Shown here piece after piece: positions 10,253 to 19,899 of a stretch of DNA of 64,000 nucleotides. Source of the DNA: Vicinamibacteraceae bacterium (GTDB lineage Bacteria > Acidobacteriota > Thermoanaerobaculia > Multivoradales > Multivoraceae); the NCBI GenBank assembly GCA_012270995.1, contig JAAXHG010000188.1:1-64000 (forward strand), read 5' to 3'. Under the pieces are notes generated by a model. It had not been told where the DNA came from, ran no database searches, and saw nothing but the letters and a program-made list of their open reading frames with translations. Made by a program: the position numbers and the translations under genes. Numbering within the stretch: position 1 is the first letter of the stretch; the number at the start of each line of letters is the position of its first letter.

Positions 10253-10699
10253 CTACTGCTCGGTCGGGTCGGCGCCGTCGCGCGGCGCGCCGGTGCCGGA
10301 GGAGCCCATGAACAGGCTCCGGCCGTCGGGCAGCTTCATGTCGCGGCCGCTGCCGCGGCAGTTCGGCGTGCACATCTGGTCCTTGCTCTGGTAGCCGCGG
10401 ACGACGACCTCGGTGCCGGGCCGGAGAAGGGTGCGGGTCAGGCCGCGGCGGACCAGGGTGTTGGGCGTCCCGGCCTCCAGTTCCCAGGTCATCGTTTCGC
10501 CGTTGTCCAGGGTGGTTTCGACGTGGACCCAGGCGTGGGGGTTGATCCACTCGACCTTCGTGATCTTGCCCTCCACCTTGATCGGCAGGTTGGCGTCGAA
10601 CTCGGCCGAGAAGGCGTGGTGAGCAGGGGAGGGGCCGGTCGCGCTCAGGGTCAGCGCGAGAACGGCCGCGGGCAGGACTCGGTGGACTCTTCGGGACAT
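10253..10699 (-). CDS. Exported DUF6152 family protein
   Basis: 148 residues with a signal peptide (1-26) whose mature N-terminus is HHAFSAEFD. The DUF6152 family is characterised by this His-His start, followed by an OB-like beta domain with KVEWINPHAWVHVE and a VVVRGYQSKD segment, all present. Family members are periplasmic and of unknown function. They often lie near TonB receptors or quinoproteins, as here. The C-terminus has two Cys (CTPNC) and a Gly/Asp-rich tail. GGAGGT lies just upstream of the ATG. Confidence 0.8.
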   Translation of the reverse strand: MSRRVHRVLPAAVLALTLSATGPSPAHHAFSAEFDANLPIKVEGKITKVEWINPHAWVHVETTLDNGETMTWELEAGTPNTLVRRGLTRTLLRPGTEVVVRGYQSKDQMCTPNCRGSGRDMKLPDGRSLFMGSSGTGAPRDGADPTEQ

Positions 10700-10883
10700 C
10701 GTGGAACCTCCTGTTGGAAGGCATCTTAGTCCAGGAGATGGGGGCGACCTCCCAGTTTGGGGTGTTGGCGTGTATCCTTGCTGCCCAGCCCTTCATCCGC
10801 TCTAGGCTACGGTGGTCAGGTCGGCGCCGCCTCGGCTAGCGAGGAGCGGACTCGACGCTTTCGCCCAACTTGAAGGAGGCGAT

Positions 10884-13695
10884 ATGTCCGGAAAGCTGCT
10901 GTACGCCGTCCCCATCTTCCTGCTGTCCCTCTTGCCCGTAGCGGCGTTCGCTGACGGCGAAGCGAGCGAACCGGGGCCCGACCCTGGGGCGCCGCCGGCT
11001 GAGGCCGTGGCGCTCCAGGAGGACGAGGATCACGACGACCACGAAGGGGAGGAGCATGGCGACGAGGACGATGTCCTCGACTTCCACGCCCACGACGTAG
11101 TCGTCGTCACCGGCTCGGCGATCGAGGAACCGGCCGTCGACCTTCCGTACGCCGTCGAAATCCTGAACCGGGAACTCCAGAAGGAGCAGGGGTCGCTGCA
11201 GGCGGTCGATCTGATCAAGAACCTGACCGCCTCGTCCGGCGTCATCGGCGAGGCGAACAGTTGGTACAACGACCAGGGGACGGCGGTGCCCGAGAATGTC
11301 GCCAACGTGAACCTCCGGGGTCTCGGGGCCTCGAGGACGTTGGTCCTGCTCAACGGCCGCCGCCAGACGGCGCTGCCGGCGCGGCTGTTCGGCGGCCGCT
11401 TCGTCGACATCAACGCCTTTCCCTCGATTGCGGTCGACCGCATCGAGGTGCTGAAGGAAGGCGCCGCCGCGATCTACGGTTCGGACGCCGTCGCAGGCGT
11501 CGCCAACTTCGTCACCCGCGACGAGTTCACCGGGTTCGAGGTTTCGCTCTCGCACGAGAGCATGGACGGCGGGGGCGACTCGACGGCGGGCGCGATCTGG
11601 GGCGGCAAGCTGGGCGGCTCGGACCATCACCTCGTCTTCTCGCTCGAGCGCGCGGAGCGTTCGCATCTTGGCGCCCGGGAGCGGTCGTACACGCTTCAGG
11701 ACCGCGCCACCGGCTGATTCTGGGGTTGGTCCAACACCTGCAATCCGGGCATCTTCCTCCGTCCGAACCTCACCGGCGGCGAGACCTCTTCGGCATTCGT
11801 CGAGGAGCTGGCCCGGGCGCGCAACGGCACGGCCGGCGATTACTTCGTCGATCCCCCGTGCAACGGTCTCGGCGGCTACGACCGCGGTTGGATTTGCGCC
11901 TTCCGCTATCAGCCGTGGGACAGCCTGATCGAGGCGACGGAGACGACCCGCATCGCAGCGAACATCGAGCACGATCTGTCGATCGGCGGCAAGGCGGCGA
12001 ATCTTGACGTCGGCGTGAACTACTCGCGTGCGACGGGCAACATGAACCACCCGGCGGAGTACGCGTACCGCAAGTTCCTCGCCTTCTGCGGCTACGGCGG
12101 CCCGAACTGCGGCGTCGGCGTGGTGGCCGACGACACGAGCCCTTCGGGGATGCGGCTTGGCGATACCGGTTCGGCTCAGGCCGGCACCGGCGACTGCCAC
12201 TACTACAACCCGTTCGGCAACGCGATCGAGTTCTCCGCGCAGCCGGGTGCACCGTGGGAGAACAGCCCAAATCCGATGTACGTCGCGGGCCTGCAAAACA
12301 ACCGGGCGATGCTCGACTGGATCAATGAACAGGTGAACGTCGAGAACGAGGCGGAACTCGTCGTCGCCGAGGCGACGCTGTCGGGCAACTGGCTGCCTGA
12401 GAGGCTCGACTACGCGTTCGGTTACCAGTACCGCCACGTGGATGTGAGCGCGATCCCGAACGCGGTCGGCAACTACGCACTGAATCCCTGCGTCGTGCCT
12501 GGCGACCGGTCCTGCGTCGACCCGGCCACCGGCAGGCAGAGGGGGGCGCGTGCCGGCACCTTCACCTTCTCCTCGGGTACTACCCGTACGGCGACTCCCA
12601 GGCGGTTCACCGGACGTTTGGGGAGCTGTCCGTCAACGCGCTCCGTGGCGACATGCAGTTCGCGGCGAACTACGAGCTCCACGACGAGATCGACAGCTTC
12701 GATCCGAAGTTCTCGGGTCGCTGGCAACTCTCGGCCGGCGAAGACCACGTGCTGTCGTTCCGCACCTCGGTCCAGACCACGTTCCGGGCCCCTCGGTCGA
12801 CGATCTGAACGAGGAGGTTCGCACCACGCTGGAGTACCTGAACACGGTCGGCGTCTACAAGGCGGTCGACGCTTTCGGCAGCCGGTCACTGCTGCCGGAG
12901 CAGGCGTTCACCTACAACCTGGGCCTGGTGCTCTTCGCTTCGCCCGGAATCGACGTGACGCTCGACTACTGGAGCTACGACTTCGACGACGTGATCGCGC
13001 CGCTGCCGCAGCAGGAGGTCGTGCGGCTGTACGACGAGGGCTACGCCGGCAACCAGGCTGCACTCAACGCGGTGATGGGCCGCGTCGTCTGTCCGGGCGG
13101 TCTGGCCGACGGTTCCTGCGTTCCCGGCGACATCGAGCGGGTACGGATCGACCTGATCAACTGGCCGGGCATCAAGACCTCGGGCTTCGACTTCCACCTG
13201 CACGGTCACGTGGACGCGGGCCCGGGGGAGCTCTCCTTCGGCGTGGACAGCACCTACACGCAGAGCTACGAACTGAAGAAGCTCGAACTTGACGGCGTCG
13301 TCTACCGTGAGCAGAAGGACGTCGTTGGCCTGCTGAACCGTGATACGCCGATCGCGCCGCCGCTGCCGGAGATGAAGACACGGGCCTCGCTCGGCTATCG
13401 CTGGAGCGACTACAGCCTGATCGGTTGGGCGAACTACATCTCGTCCTACGAAGACAGCAACGTGGCCTGGACGCCGCCCGAACTGCTACCGATCGACGAG
13501 TGGCTGACCTTCGATCTGACCTTCCTGTGGCGTTTCCCGCAGCTCGGTTTCGATCTCGCCCTGTCGGCGATCAACTTGACCGACGAGGATCCGCCGCTCG
13601 TCTTCTTCGAGCAGTCGTTCGACGCCCTGACCGCGAATCCGAAGGGTCGGCGGTTGAAGGCGCTCATGAGCTACCGCTTCGGCGGCGGCTCGTAG
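10884..13695 (+). pseudogene. TonB-dependent outer membrane receptor, disrupted by one stop and two frameshifts
   Basis: ATG 10884 follows AAGGAGG at 10873-10879. A signal peptide is followed by a stretch rich in His, Asp and Glu (HDDHEGEEHGDEDD). The plug domain then carries VVVTGSAIE, NVNLRGLGASRTLVLLNGRR and AAAIYGSDAVAGVANFVT. The frame stops at a TGA (11715-11717) after LQDRATG, but the same frame continues with FWGWSNTCNPG. A frameshift occurs near the G6 run at 12541-12546 (next block reads LLGYYPYGDSQAVHRTFGE). Another lies at CCCC 12789-12792, joining FRAP to SVDDLNEE. The barrel then runs to a typical terminal beta-strand LKALMSYRFGG. If repaired, the product would be about 930 residues. 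Such receptors import siderophores, glycans or other large ligands using TonB. Conservation across all frames means the lesions are recent or are sequence errors. Confidence 0.8.
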
Positions 13696-13773
13696 TCGTC
13701 GCTGCAGCGCGCCGGGAACCGTCCATGCGAGTAGGATGGCGGGGCGGAGGCCCCTGCAGGAGACCCGTCGACG

Positions 13774-14361
13774 ATGCCAAACATCCCGTTCGCGGCGGGT
13801 GCCTTGGCTCTTGGCCTCCTCGCGTTGCCCGCCGCGGCACAGGAGGTCGGCGACGACGCGCCGGCCGAGCCCTCGTCGAGCGAGATCGCCGACCGCGTCC
13901 AGGCGGACGTCGACGAGACCTCTCTTCGCTGGCTCGGCATCGCGCGGGTCCGGTACTCGATTCCTCTTGAATTCTCGGCAGGCGGCGGAGCCGTCCTGGC
14001 GCGCATGCCGGCCAGCTACGACTGCGCCACCTTCTGTGAGTACCGCGGGTTCGTCGCGCAGATCGAGCCGGGTTCGGCGGGAGGACAGCTCGGTATCGGC
14101 TATGCGCGCGTGATTGCCACGCCGAAGCCGCGTTCGGCCTTCCTGAACAACGTCTACGTCGGCTGGAGCGCTCGCGCCGTCCTGGTCCGCACCTGGGGAG
14201 ACTCCGAACTCGATCCGGCGCGGCAGACGCTGGCCGGCTTCGAAGGGCAGTTCGCGCTGCCTCGCATCACGTTCAACCTGGGCGTCCTGCGGCGGATCAG
14301 CTCCGCTCACCAGGACGCCGACCGCTACGTGTACACCGCCGGCATCGGCTGGGGGTTCTGA
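13774..14361 (+). CDS. Exported protein, probable small outer membrane beta-barrel
   Basis: 195 residues, signal peptide ending AAAQ. The mature part has alternating hydrophobic stretches (LGIGYARVIA, VYVGWSARAVLVRTW, ITFNLGVLRRI) and ends in YVYTAGIGWGF. The terminal aromatic residue and alternating pattern are typical of outer membrane barrel strands. I do not know the family. Its stop overlaps the next start by one base (TGATG), so the two are translationally coupled. Confidence 0.65.
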   Translation: MPNIPFAAGALALGLLALPAAAQEVGDDAPAEPSSSEIADRVQADVDETSLRWLGIARVRYSIPLEFSAGGGAVLARMPASYDCATFCEYRGFVAQIEPGSAGGQLGIGYARVIATPKPRSAFLNNVYVGWSARAVLVRTWGDSELDPARQTLAGFEGQFALPRITFNLGVLRRISSAHQDADRYVYTAGIGWGF

Positions 14362-15368
14362 TGCCGGGAGCGGCGCGACCGGCGTCCCTGCGTTTCGGAT
14401 CGACCGTTCTGTTCGTAACGCTGCTCTTCGGACTCGGCGGCGCCGGGGCCGCGCCGGGTCTCGAAACGGACCAGTTCTTCGCCTGGGGCCGTCAGCTCGA
14501 GGACATGACCGAGTTGCTGAACGCCCGCGTCAACCTGGAGCTCGAGCGCCTGGTCGCCGAGTTGAATCGGGAGGGCAGGGACCGCCGGTGCCAGAAGGTA
14601 CGGTTCCGGTTCTTCAAGCGTCACCGCATGCTGTTCTTCGACGGCTTCGAAACCTGGTCGGTGAACTCGCCCCTGGTCAGCCGGTCGCCCTCGGGACCCG
14701 AGGAGATGCGGGAGTTCGAGCAGAAGTACATCTACGGCGGCACTTCGCCGCTGTTCGACACCGGCCGCTGGATGCCGCCGAGTCCAACGGTGGAGGTCAA
14801 CGGCGTACGGCTGGGCACGGACAAGCTCACGCATTTCCTGGGAACCGCCTGGTACTACCACCGCTGGTATCGAAAGGCCCGCGGGCGGGGCGTGACGCCC
14901 GCCGAAGCGGAGGATCGAGCTGTGCGTCGCGGTCTGCTGCATGAGATCACGATCCTCGGCAGGGCCGTCTCGGGCGTTCTGTCCCTGGGCGACCTGGAGG
15001 CGAACTACGAGGGGATGTGGTTCTACGAGCACCTGTGCGCCGGCGACGACCCCCACGTGGTCTACGAAGGGGGGCTTTGGCGCCTCCGCAGACCGTTCGA
15101 TCTGCACGACTACGTGACGCCCGAGTGGGACGAGTCCTACCAGCCGAACATCTACGTGCGCCGGAAGTGGAGGAAGGTGAAGCCTCGGATGCTGGGATAC
15201 TGTCCGATGCTCGAACACCCGCAGGTCAGGGCGAGGCGTCTGGAGTATGCGAAGAGGGACCGGGTCACGGAGACGGAGGAGCTGATCGATGAGATGGTCG
15301 CTGCGGGAAAACTGCCGGACCCGTGGGGGTACTCGATCGAGAGCGTGTGCCGTGAAGCTACGAACTGA
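14361..15368 (+). CDS. Exported conserved protein of unknown function
   Basis: 335 residues with an N-terminal hydrophobic segment (about 12-30), probably a signal peptide. Recognisable blocks are GTDKLTHFLGTAWYYHRWY and LGDLEANYEGMWFYEHLC. These contain conserved-looking His, Asp, Glu and aromatic residues and could be an active site, but I cannot name one. Basic residues are abundant in the C-terminal third. It overlaps the preceding gene by 1 base and the following lipoprotein gene by 17 bases, making a tight operon. Confidence 0.65.
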   Translation: MPGAARPASLRFGSTVLFVTLLFGLGGAGAAPGLETDQFFAWGRQLEDMTELLNARVNLELERLVAELNREGRDRRCQKVRFRFFKRHRMLFFDGFETWSVNSPLVSRSPSGPEEMREFEQKYIYGGTSPLFDTGRWMPPSPTVEVNGVRLGTDKLTHFLGTAWYYHRWYRKARGRGVTPAEAEDRAVRRGLLHEITILGRAVSGVLSLGDLEANYEGMWFYEHLCAGDDPHVVYEGGLWRLRRPFDLHDYVTPEWDESYQPNIYVRRKWRKVKPRMLGYCPMLEHPQVRARRLEYAKRDRVTETEELIDEMVAAGKLPDPWGYSIESVCREATN

Positions 15369-16422
15369 GGCTCTGTTCGGGGCCGCGCTGCTGGCTCTGG
15401 CCTGCGGCGCGCCGACCGCTGAACCGGCCGCGGAGACCGCCGCGGTCGAGCCGGCGCTCGAGCGGATCGGTCTCGGCTCCTGCCTCAGGCAGGATCTGCC
15501 GCAGCCGATCTTCGACGCGATCCTGGGCGACGATTTCGAGCTCTTCGTGTTCCTCGGCGACAACGTCTACGGCGACGTCGAGTCCGAGGACCTGCGCGAG
15601 CTGCGGGACGCCTACGCGATGCAGGCCGAAGCCGATGGCTTCAGCCGGCTGCGACAGGCGGGAGTGCCGCTCGCGGCCACCTGGGACGACCATGACTATG
15701 GTCTGAACGATGCTGGCGCGGAGTTCTTCGGCCGCGAGGAGGCGCAGCGGATCTTCGAGGACTTCTGGGGCGTGCCGGCGGACTCCCAACGTGCCTCGCG
15801 CCCCGGGGTCTACGACGCCGCGACCTACGGCCCGCCGGGCCGCCGGGTTCAGCTCATCCTGCTCGACACGCGGTACTTTCGCGCCGCCCTACGGCCGACC
15901 GACGAGCGCGGTGCGCCGGGCAAGGAGCGCTACATGCCAGATCCTGATCCAGACAAGACGATGCTGGGTGAGGATCAGTGGGCGTGGCTCGGTCAGGTGC
16001 TCCGGGAGGATGCGGACCTGCGCGTCCTGGCGTCGTCGATCCAGGTGATCGCCGACGGCCACGGGTACGAGGGGTGGCGGCAACTGCCGGCCGAGCGTGA
16101 TCGCCTCTACGCCCTCCTGCGCGAGACGGGCGCGAATGGCGTGGTGATGATCTCCGGCGACCGGCACCGCGGCGGCATCTATCGTCACGACGACGCTCTC
16201 GGCTACCCGCTTCTGGAGCTCACCGCGAGTTCGCTCAACTCGCCGTCGACCAGCGGGGAAGAGGCGGGGCCGTACCGGCTCGGACCGACCTATCAGCCGG
16301 AAAACTACGGTGCGCTGTCCATCGACTGGACTTCCCGCTCGGTGACGCTGGAAGTCCGCGGCATGGACGGCGAGTCGGTCCTCGAAGAGACGCTCAACCT
16401 GGATGACCTGCGAGCCGAGTGA
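15352..16422 (+). CDS. PhoD-like metallophosphatase lipoprotein
   Basis: 356 residues from GTG 15352. This start, inside the end of the previous gene, places a lipobox (LALAC, Cys 18) correctly; the longer frame from 15289 would bury it. The metallophosphoesterase motifs of the PhoD class are in order: FLGDNVYGD (67-75), TWDDHDYG (110-117) and SGDRHRGG (268-275). PhoD enzymes hydrolyse phosphodiesters and phosphomonoesters outside the cytoplasm using Fe and Ca ions. The lipid anchor suggests attachment to an envelope membrane facing the periplasm. It is the third gene of a four-gene run. Substrate unknown. Confidence 0.85.
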   Translation: MKLRTEALFGAALLALACGAPTAEPAAETAAVEPALERIGLGSCLRQDLPQPIFDAILGDDFELFVFLGDNVYGDVESEDLRELRDAYAMQAEADGFSRLRQAGVPLAATWDDHDYGLNDAGAEFFGREEAQRIFEDFWGVPADSQRASRPGVYDAATYGPPGRRVQLILLDTRYFRAALRPTDERGAPGKERYMPDPDPDKTMLGEDQWAWLGQVLREDADLRVLASSIQVIADGHGYEGWRQLPAERDRLYALLRETGANGVVMISGDRHRGGIYRHDDALGYPLLELTASSLNSPSTSGEEAGPYRLGPTYQPENYGALSIDWTSRSVTLEVRGMDGESVLEETLNLDDLRAE

Positions 16423-16436
16423 GAGGAGACCGCAAG

Positions 16437-17981
16437 ATGACGTCACAAGAGTTCGAGTCTCAGGAGATCGCAGGCGTTTCGCGTCGCCAGGTGATTCACG
16501 CCCTGTCCCTGGCCGGCGCCGCCGGCTTGCTCGCCGGTTGCAACGGCGATGCGACGACTGCCACGGATGGCGCCCCCGATGTGGCGGCCGGGCCGATGCC
16601 TGACGATCTGTGGCGCGCAAGCGCCGGCGAACTCGCGGCGGCCATCCGCCGCGGCGAGGTGTCGAGCGCCGAAGTGATCGAGTCGCACCTGGCCCGCGTC
16701 GAAGCGGTGAACGGTCACCTCAACGCCGTCGTCCGCGTACTCGCCGACGAGGCCCGGGCCGCGGCGCAGGCCGCGGATGAGACGGTGGCCGCCGGCGGCG
16801 AGCTGGGGCCGCTGCACGGCGTGCCGATCTCGGTCAAGGACAACATCGCCGTCGCCGGTACCCCGACCACGAACGGCGTTCCGGCATTCGCCGAGGAGAA
16901 CGCCGAAGAGGACGCGCTGATCGTGACGCGCCTCAAGGAGGCCGGCGCCATCGTCCTGACCCGGACCAACCTGCCCGATCTCGGCTTGCGGGTCCACACG
17001 GACAGTTACCTCTACGGCGTCACTCGCAACCCGTGGGCCGTCGACCGCAACGTCGGCGGTTCGAGCGGCGGTGAAGGCTCCGCGCTGGCCAGCGGCATGA
17101 GTTGTCTCGGGCTCGGCAACGACATCGGCGGTTCGCTTCGCATCCCGGCCCAGTGCAACGGCATCGCGTCGCTCAAGCCGACGCTGGGGCGAATCGCCAG
17201 CGCCACGGGGGGCAGCATGTCGGGCCAGTTGATGGCCGTCGACGGTCCGATGGCGCGCCGTGTGGGAGATCTGCGTACGGCCTACGAACTGCTGGGGAGA
17301 TATCACCGCAGCGATCCATGGTCGGTCCCCGTTCCCCTCGACCTGGAGCCGCCGGCTTCGCCGGTCAAGGTCGCGCTGGTGCCGGAGCCCAGCGGCGGTT
17401 CGACCCACCCGGACGTCGCCGCCGCCGTGCGCGCGGCGGGAACGGCCCTCGAGGCGGCGGGTTATGCGGTCGAGGAGATCGAGCCGCCGATGGCGGCCGA
17501 GGCGCGCCGGGCCTGGGAGGTCTTCCTGGGCTATGAGTTGAATACGGCGCGGCAGGCGCTCAAGGAGGTCATGTCACCGGACGCCTACGACTTCCTGGTG
17601 CGTGCGCTCGACATGTTCGGGGTCGAGTCGCCGACCGAGTACGAGGCGATGTACGGCCAGCGTCACCGGATCGCCAGCGTCTGGCAGGAGTTCCAGGAGG
17701 ACTATCCGGTCATGGTCGCGCCGATCATGACCCAGCCGCCCTTCGTCGTCGGCTACGACCTCCAGGAGCCCGGCGACGTGCTCGACCAGATGCGCTTCGA
17801 GGTCGCCCTTAACCTGCTCGGCCTGCCCGCCGTGTGCCTGCCGACCGGTGTGGCCAATGGCCTCCCCCAGGTGGTCGAGTTGATCGGCGGCCGCTATCGC
17901 GAGGGTCTCTGCCTCGAGGCGGCCCAGGCGATCGAGGACGCTCTCGGCATCATCACGCCGATCGATCCAGTGATGGCCTGA
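16437..17981 (+). CDS. Amidase-signature hydrolase with Tat-type lipoprotein signal
   Basis: 514 residues from ATG 16437. The N-terminus has SRRQV followed by a hydrophobic stretch and LLAGC (Cys 35), i.e. a Tat-like signal ending in a lipobox, so the enzyme is probably folded before export and lipid-anchored. The amidase signature catalytic triad is visible: Lys 134 in VKDN, cis-Ser 209 in GGSSGGEGSALA, and nucleophile Ser 233 in NDIGGSLRIP. The family hydrolyses C-N bonds of amides. Export argues against a role as the tRNA amidotransferase subunit GatA. A hydrophobic fatty-amide-like substrate is possible because GGSSGGEG resembles fatty acid amide hydrolases, but this is inference. Confidence 0.85.
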   Translation: MTSQEFESQEIAGVSRRQVIHALSLAGAAGLLAGCNGDATTATDGAPDVAAGPMPDDLWRASAGELAAAIRRGEVSSAEVIESHLARVEAVNGHLNAVVRVLADEARAAAQAADETVAAGGELGPLHGVPISVKDNIAVAGTPTTNGVPAFAEENAEEDALIVTRLKEAGAIVLTRTNLPDLGLRVHTDSYLYGVTRNPWAVDRNVGGSSGGEGSALASGMSCLGLGNDIGGSLRIPAQCNGIASLKPTLGRIASATGGSMSGQLMAVDGPMARRVGDLRTAYELLGRYHRSDPWSVPVPLDLEPPASPVKVALVPEPSGGSTHPDVAAAVRAAGTALEAAGYAVEEIEPPMAAEARRAWEVFLGYELNTARQALKEVMSPDAYDFLVRALDMFGVESPTEYEAMYGQRHRIASVWQEFQEDYPVMVAPIMTQPPFVVGYDLQEPGDVLDQMRFEVALNLLGLPAVCLPTGVANGLPQVVELIGGRYREGLCLEAAQAIEDALGIITPIDPVMA

Positions 17982-17988
17982 TCGGGCC

Positions 17989-18687
17989 TTAGTGGACCTC
18001 GGCCGCCTGACCCCAGGCGGCCTTCAGCTTCTCGAAGTCGAAGTTCGGTTGTTTGGCGGCGTCGATGATCACCCGTTCGCGCCGGGCGATCAGGTCGGCT
18101 GCCGCTTCGACCTGGTCGGCCACGTTGGCCGGAACGACGACGGCACCGTGCTGGTCGGCGTGGATCAGGTCGCCGTCTCTGACCGCCATGCCGGCGACGG
18201 TCACCGGGCCGCCGTGGTCGACGACGTGGACGTGGGCGTGCGAGGGTCCGATGCGGCCGGCCAGCAGTTGGAAGCCCTCCGCGATGTCGTCCATGTCGCG
18301 GATGCTGCCATCCGTGATCACGCCGAGGCAGCCCAGACCGCGGTGAATGTTCGAGTTCACCTCACCCCAGAATGCGCCGTACCCGCGGGCATCGCCGTCG
18401 AGATCCTGGATTACCGTGATCGTGGGCCCCTCGCCGGTGGCCAGATACTCGTAGTAGCCCATCGAAGTGCGGCGGGCCTGCTTCGGATCGTCGGAACTGG
18501 GGTGTTGGGCGCGGATGCGGGCCGTGCGGGCGAAACCGACGATCGGCGGCAGGTCGGGCCGAGCGCACACGAGCGGGTCCACGGTGTAGCCGTGGCCGCG
18601 ACGCCTGGGCGCCACGATCTCGAGCGCGTTGCAGACGGTGGGGGTGTCGAGGGATCGGAGAGCGTCGAGAACGGCGGAAGAAGGCAT
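17989..18687 (-). CDS. RraA-family / HMG-CHA aldolase-like protein
   Basis: 232 residues from ATG 18687, chosen because it starts MPSSAVLDALRSLDTPTVCN, the usual N-terminus of the family. The diagnostic block GLGCLGVITDGSIRDMDDI carries the Gly and the Arg-Asp pair that bind pyruvate and a divalent metal in 4-hydroxy-4-methyl-2-oxoglutarate aldolases. FWGEVNSNIHRGLG precedes it. The family includes such aldolases, RNase E regulators and many uncharacterised cytoplasmic proteins, so the reaction here is not certain. It converges with the amidase gene (8-base gap) and diverges from the DUF5671 gene. Confidence 0.8.
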   Translation of the reverse strand: MPSSAVLDALRSLDTPTVCNALEIVAPRRRGHGYTVDPLVCARPDLPPIVGFARTARIRAQHPSSDDPKQARRTSMGYYEYLATGEGPTITVIQDLDGDARGYGAFWGEVNSNIHRGLGCLGVITDGSIRDMDDIAEGFQLLAGRIGPSHAHVHVVDHGGPVTVAGMAVRDGDLIHADQHGAVVVPANVADQVEAAADLIARRERVIIDAAKQPNFDFEKLKAAWGQAAEVH

Positions 18688-18737
18688 GGGCGCGCATGTT
18701 AACCATCGGTGTTGACGTGGCGGGGGATCGCGTGTAA

Positions 18738-18754
18738 TGTTGACAACGTCAACA
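18738..18754. promoter_or_regulatory. Palindromic operator candidate in a divergent promoter region
   Basis: TGTTGAC-AAC-GTCAACA is a 7-bp inverted repeat with a 3-base centre, located between the divergent RraA-like and DUF5671 genes. A further half-site TGTTGAC occurs at 18710-18716. TTGACA (18740-18745), resembling a -35 box, lies inside it. The arrangement fits binding of a dimeric repressor controlling one or both genes; this is inference. Confidence 0.35.
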
Positions 18755-18770
18755 ACGTGGAGGAGAAACC

Positions 18771-19862
18771 GTGAACGAGGAACTGAGCCGGTTTGTACGA
18801 GAAGCACTGTCGAGAGGCGCGAGCCGCAACGAGATCCGGGAGGCTTTGGCGGACGCGAGCTGGCGGCAGGCCGACATCGACAAGGCCCTCGGCGTCTGGG
18901 TCGACCGGGAGTTCGTGGCGCCGATCCCGCGGCCACGTCCGTATCTGGGCGCGCGCGAGGCCTTTCTCTACCTGGTCCTCTTCGCCGCGCTGTACACGGC
19001 GGCGATCAGCTTCGGCAACGTGATGTTCGTGCTGATCAACCGGGCCTTCGCCGACATCGCGTTCACTCTTCCGGCGGCGGCTTCCGCCGAGATGCTGCGG
19101 TGGGGACTGGCGTACCTGGTCATCTCCTTCCCGGCGTTCCTGCTGGTTCAACGAACGGTGAGAAGAACGCTGCGCGACGATCCGGACTTGCGCTCGTCGC
19201 GGATCAGAAAGTGGCTCACCTATCTGACGTTGTTCGTCGCGGCGGGTGTTCTGGCCGGCGACCTGATCGCCCTCGTGTTCTTCGGTCTGGGCGGTGAGCT
19301 GGCTGTCCGGTTCCTCTTGAAGGTCGGTGTCGTGGCGGCGATTGCCGGCAGCGTGTTCGGCTACTACTTCTGGGACCTCCGCCAGGACGACGCGGAAGCG
19401 GCCGAAGGCGGTCACGCGCCGAGACTGCCAACCGTCTTCGCCGGCGTGTCGGCGGTCGTCGTCCTCCTGGCGGTGGTGCTGGGACTGGTTGCCGTCGGTT
19501 CGCCCGGAAGGGCGCGCGAGCGCGGGCTGGATGTCGCGCGCGTGGGGAACCTGCGGGACATCGTTCGGGGCGTCGACATCTACTGGGAGCGGAACGGTTC
19601 CCTGCCCGCGGGCCTGGAGTCCCTCAGTGGCGAGCGCGACATCAACATCGTGTCGATCGTCGATCCGGAGACCCGGGAGCCCTACGCCTTCAGGGCTACA
19701 GGGGACAAGGCGTACGAACTCTGCGCGACGTTCAGCCTCGACGCGCCCACCGATCAGGCGTCGCTACGGATGTACCCGTACCGGGAGCGATTCTGGAGGC
19801 ATCCCGAGGGCTACCACTGCTTCGACCTCGAAGCGATCGAGCCCGACGCAAGGAGGTGGTAA
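18771..19862 (+). CDS. DUF5671 domain membrane protein with exported-type C-terminal domain
   Basis: 363 residues from GTG 18771, preceded by GGAGGAGAAA. Residues 1-40 form a helical N-terminal region (LSRFVREALSRGASRNEIREAL). The DUF5671 membrane region then starts at FLYLVLFAALYTAAISFGN, with about five membrane helices to residue 245. The last 115 residues (from ARERGLDVARVGNLRDIVRG) resemble a type II pseudopilin-like soluble part: IYWERNGSLPAGLESL is close to patterns in T2SS-like proteins. That likeness is weak. Family function is unknown. The gene converges with the nitronate monooxygenase gene across a hairpin. Confidence 0.75.
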   Translation: MNEELSRFVREALSRGASRNEIREALADASWRQADIDKALGVWVDREFVAPIPRPRPYLGAREAFLYLVLFAALYTAAISFGNVMFVLINRAFADIAFTLPAAASAEMLRWGLAYLVISFPAFLLVQRTVRRTLRDDPDLRSSRIRKWLTYLTLFVAAGVLAGDLIALVFFGLGGELAVRFLLKVGVVAAIAGSVFGYYFWDLRQDDAEAAEGGHAPRLPTVFAGVSAVVVLLAVVLGLVAVGSPGRARERGLDVARVGNLRDIVRGVDIYWERNGSLPAGLESLSGERDINIVSIVDPETREPYAFRATGDKAYELCATFSLDAPTDQASLRMYPYRERFWRHPEGYHCFDLEAIEPDARRW

Positions 19863-19873
19863 GCGCCGGAATG

Positions 19874-19891
19874 CCGGCCAGAAGGCCGGCG
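19874..19891. terminator. Bidirectional hairpin terminator candidate
   Basis: GCCGGCC-AGAA-GGCCGGC is a perfect 7-bp stem with a 4-base loop, lying between the stops of two convergent genes (19862 and 19900). There is no T run, so it may act by pausing or transcript-end protection. Confidence 0.5.
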
Positions 19892-19899
19892 CACCCGGT

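Noticed and set aside
11715..11717. TGA read as an amino acid in the TonB receptor
   Set aside because: Several intact genes in the window end in TGA at the expected length, and no selenocysteine-type structure is evident.
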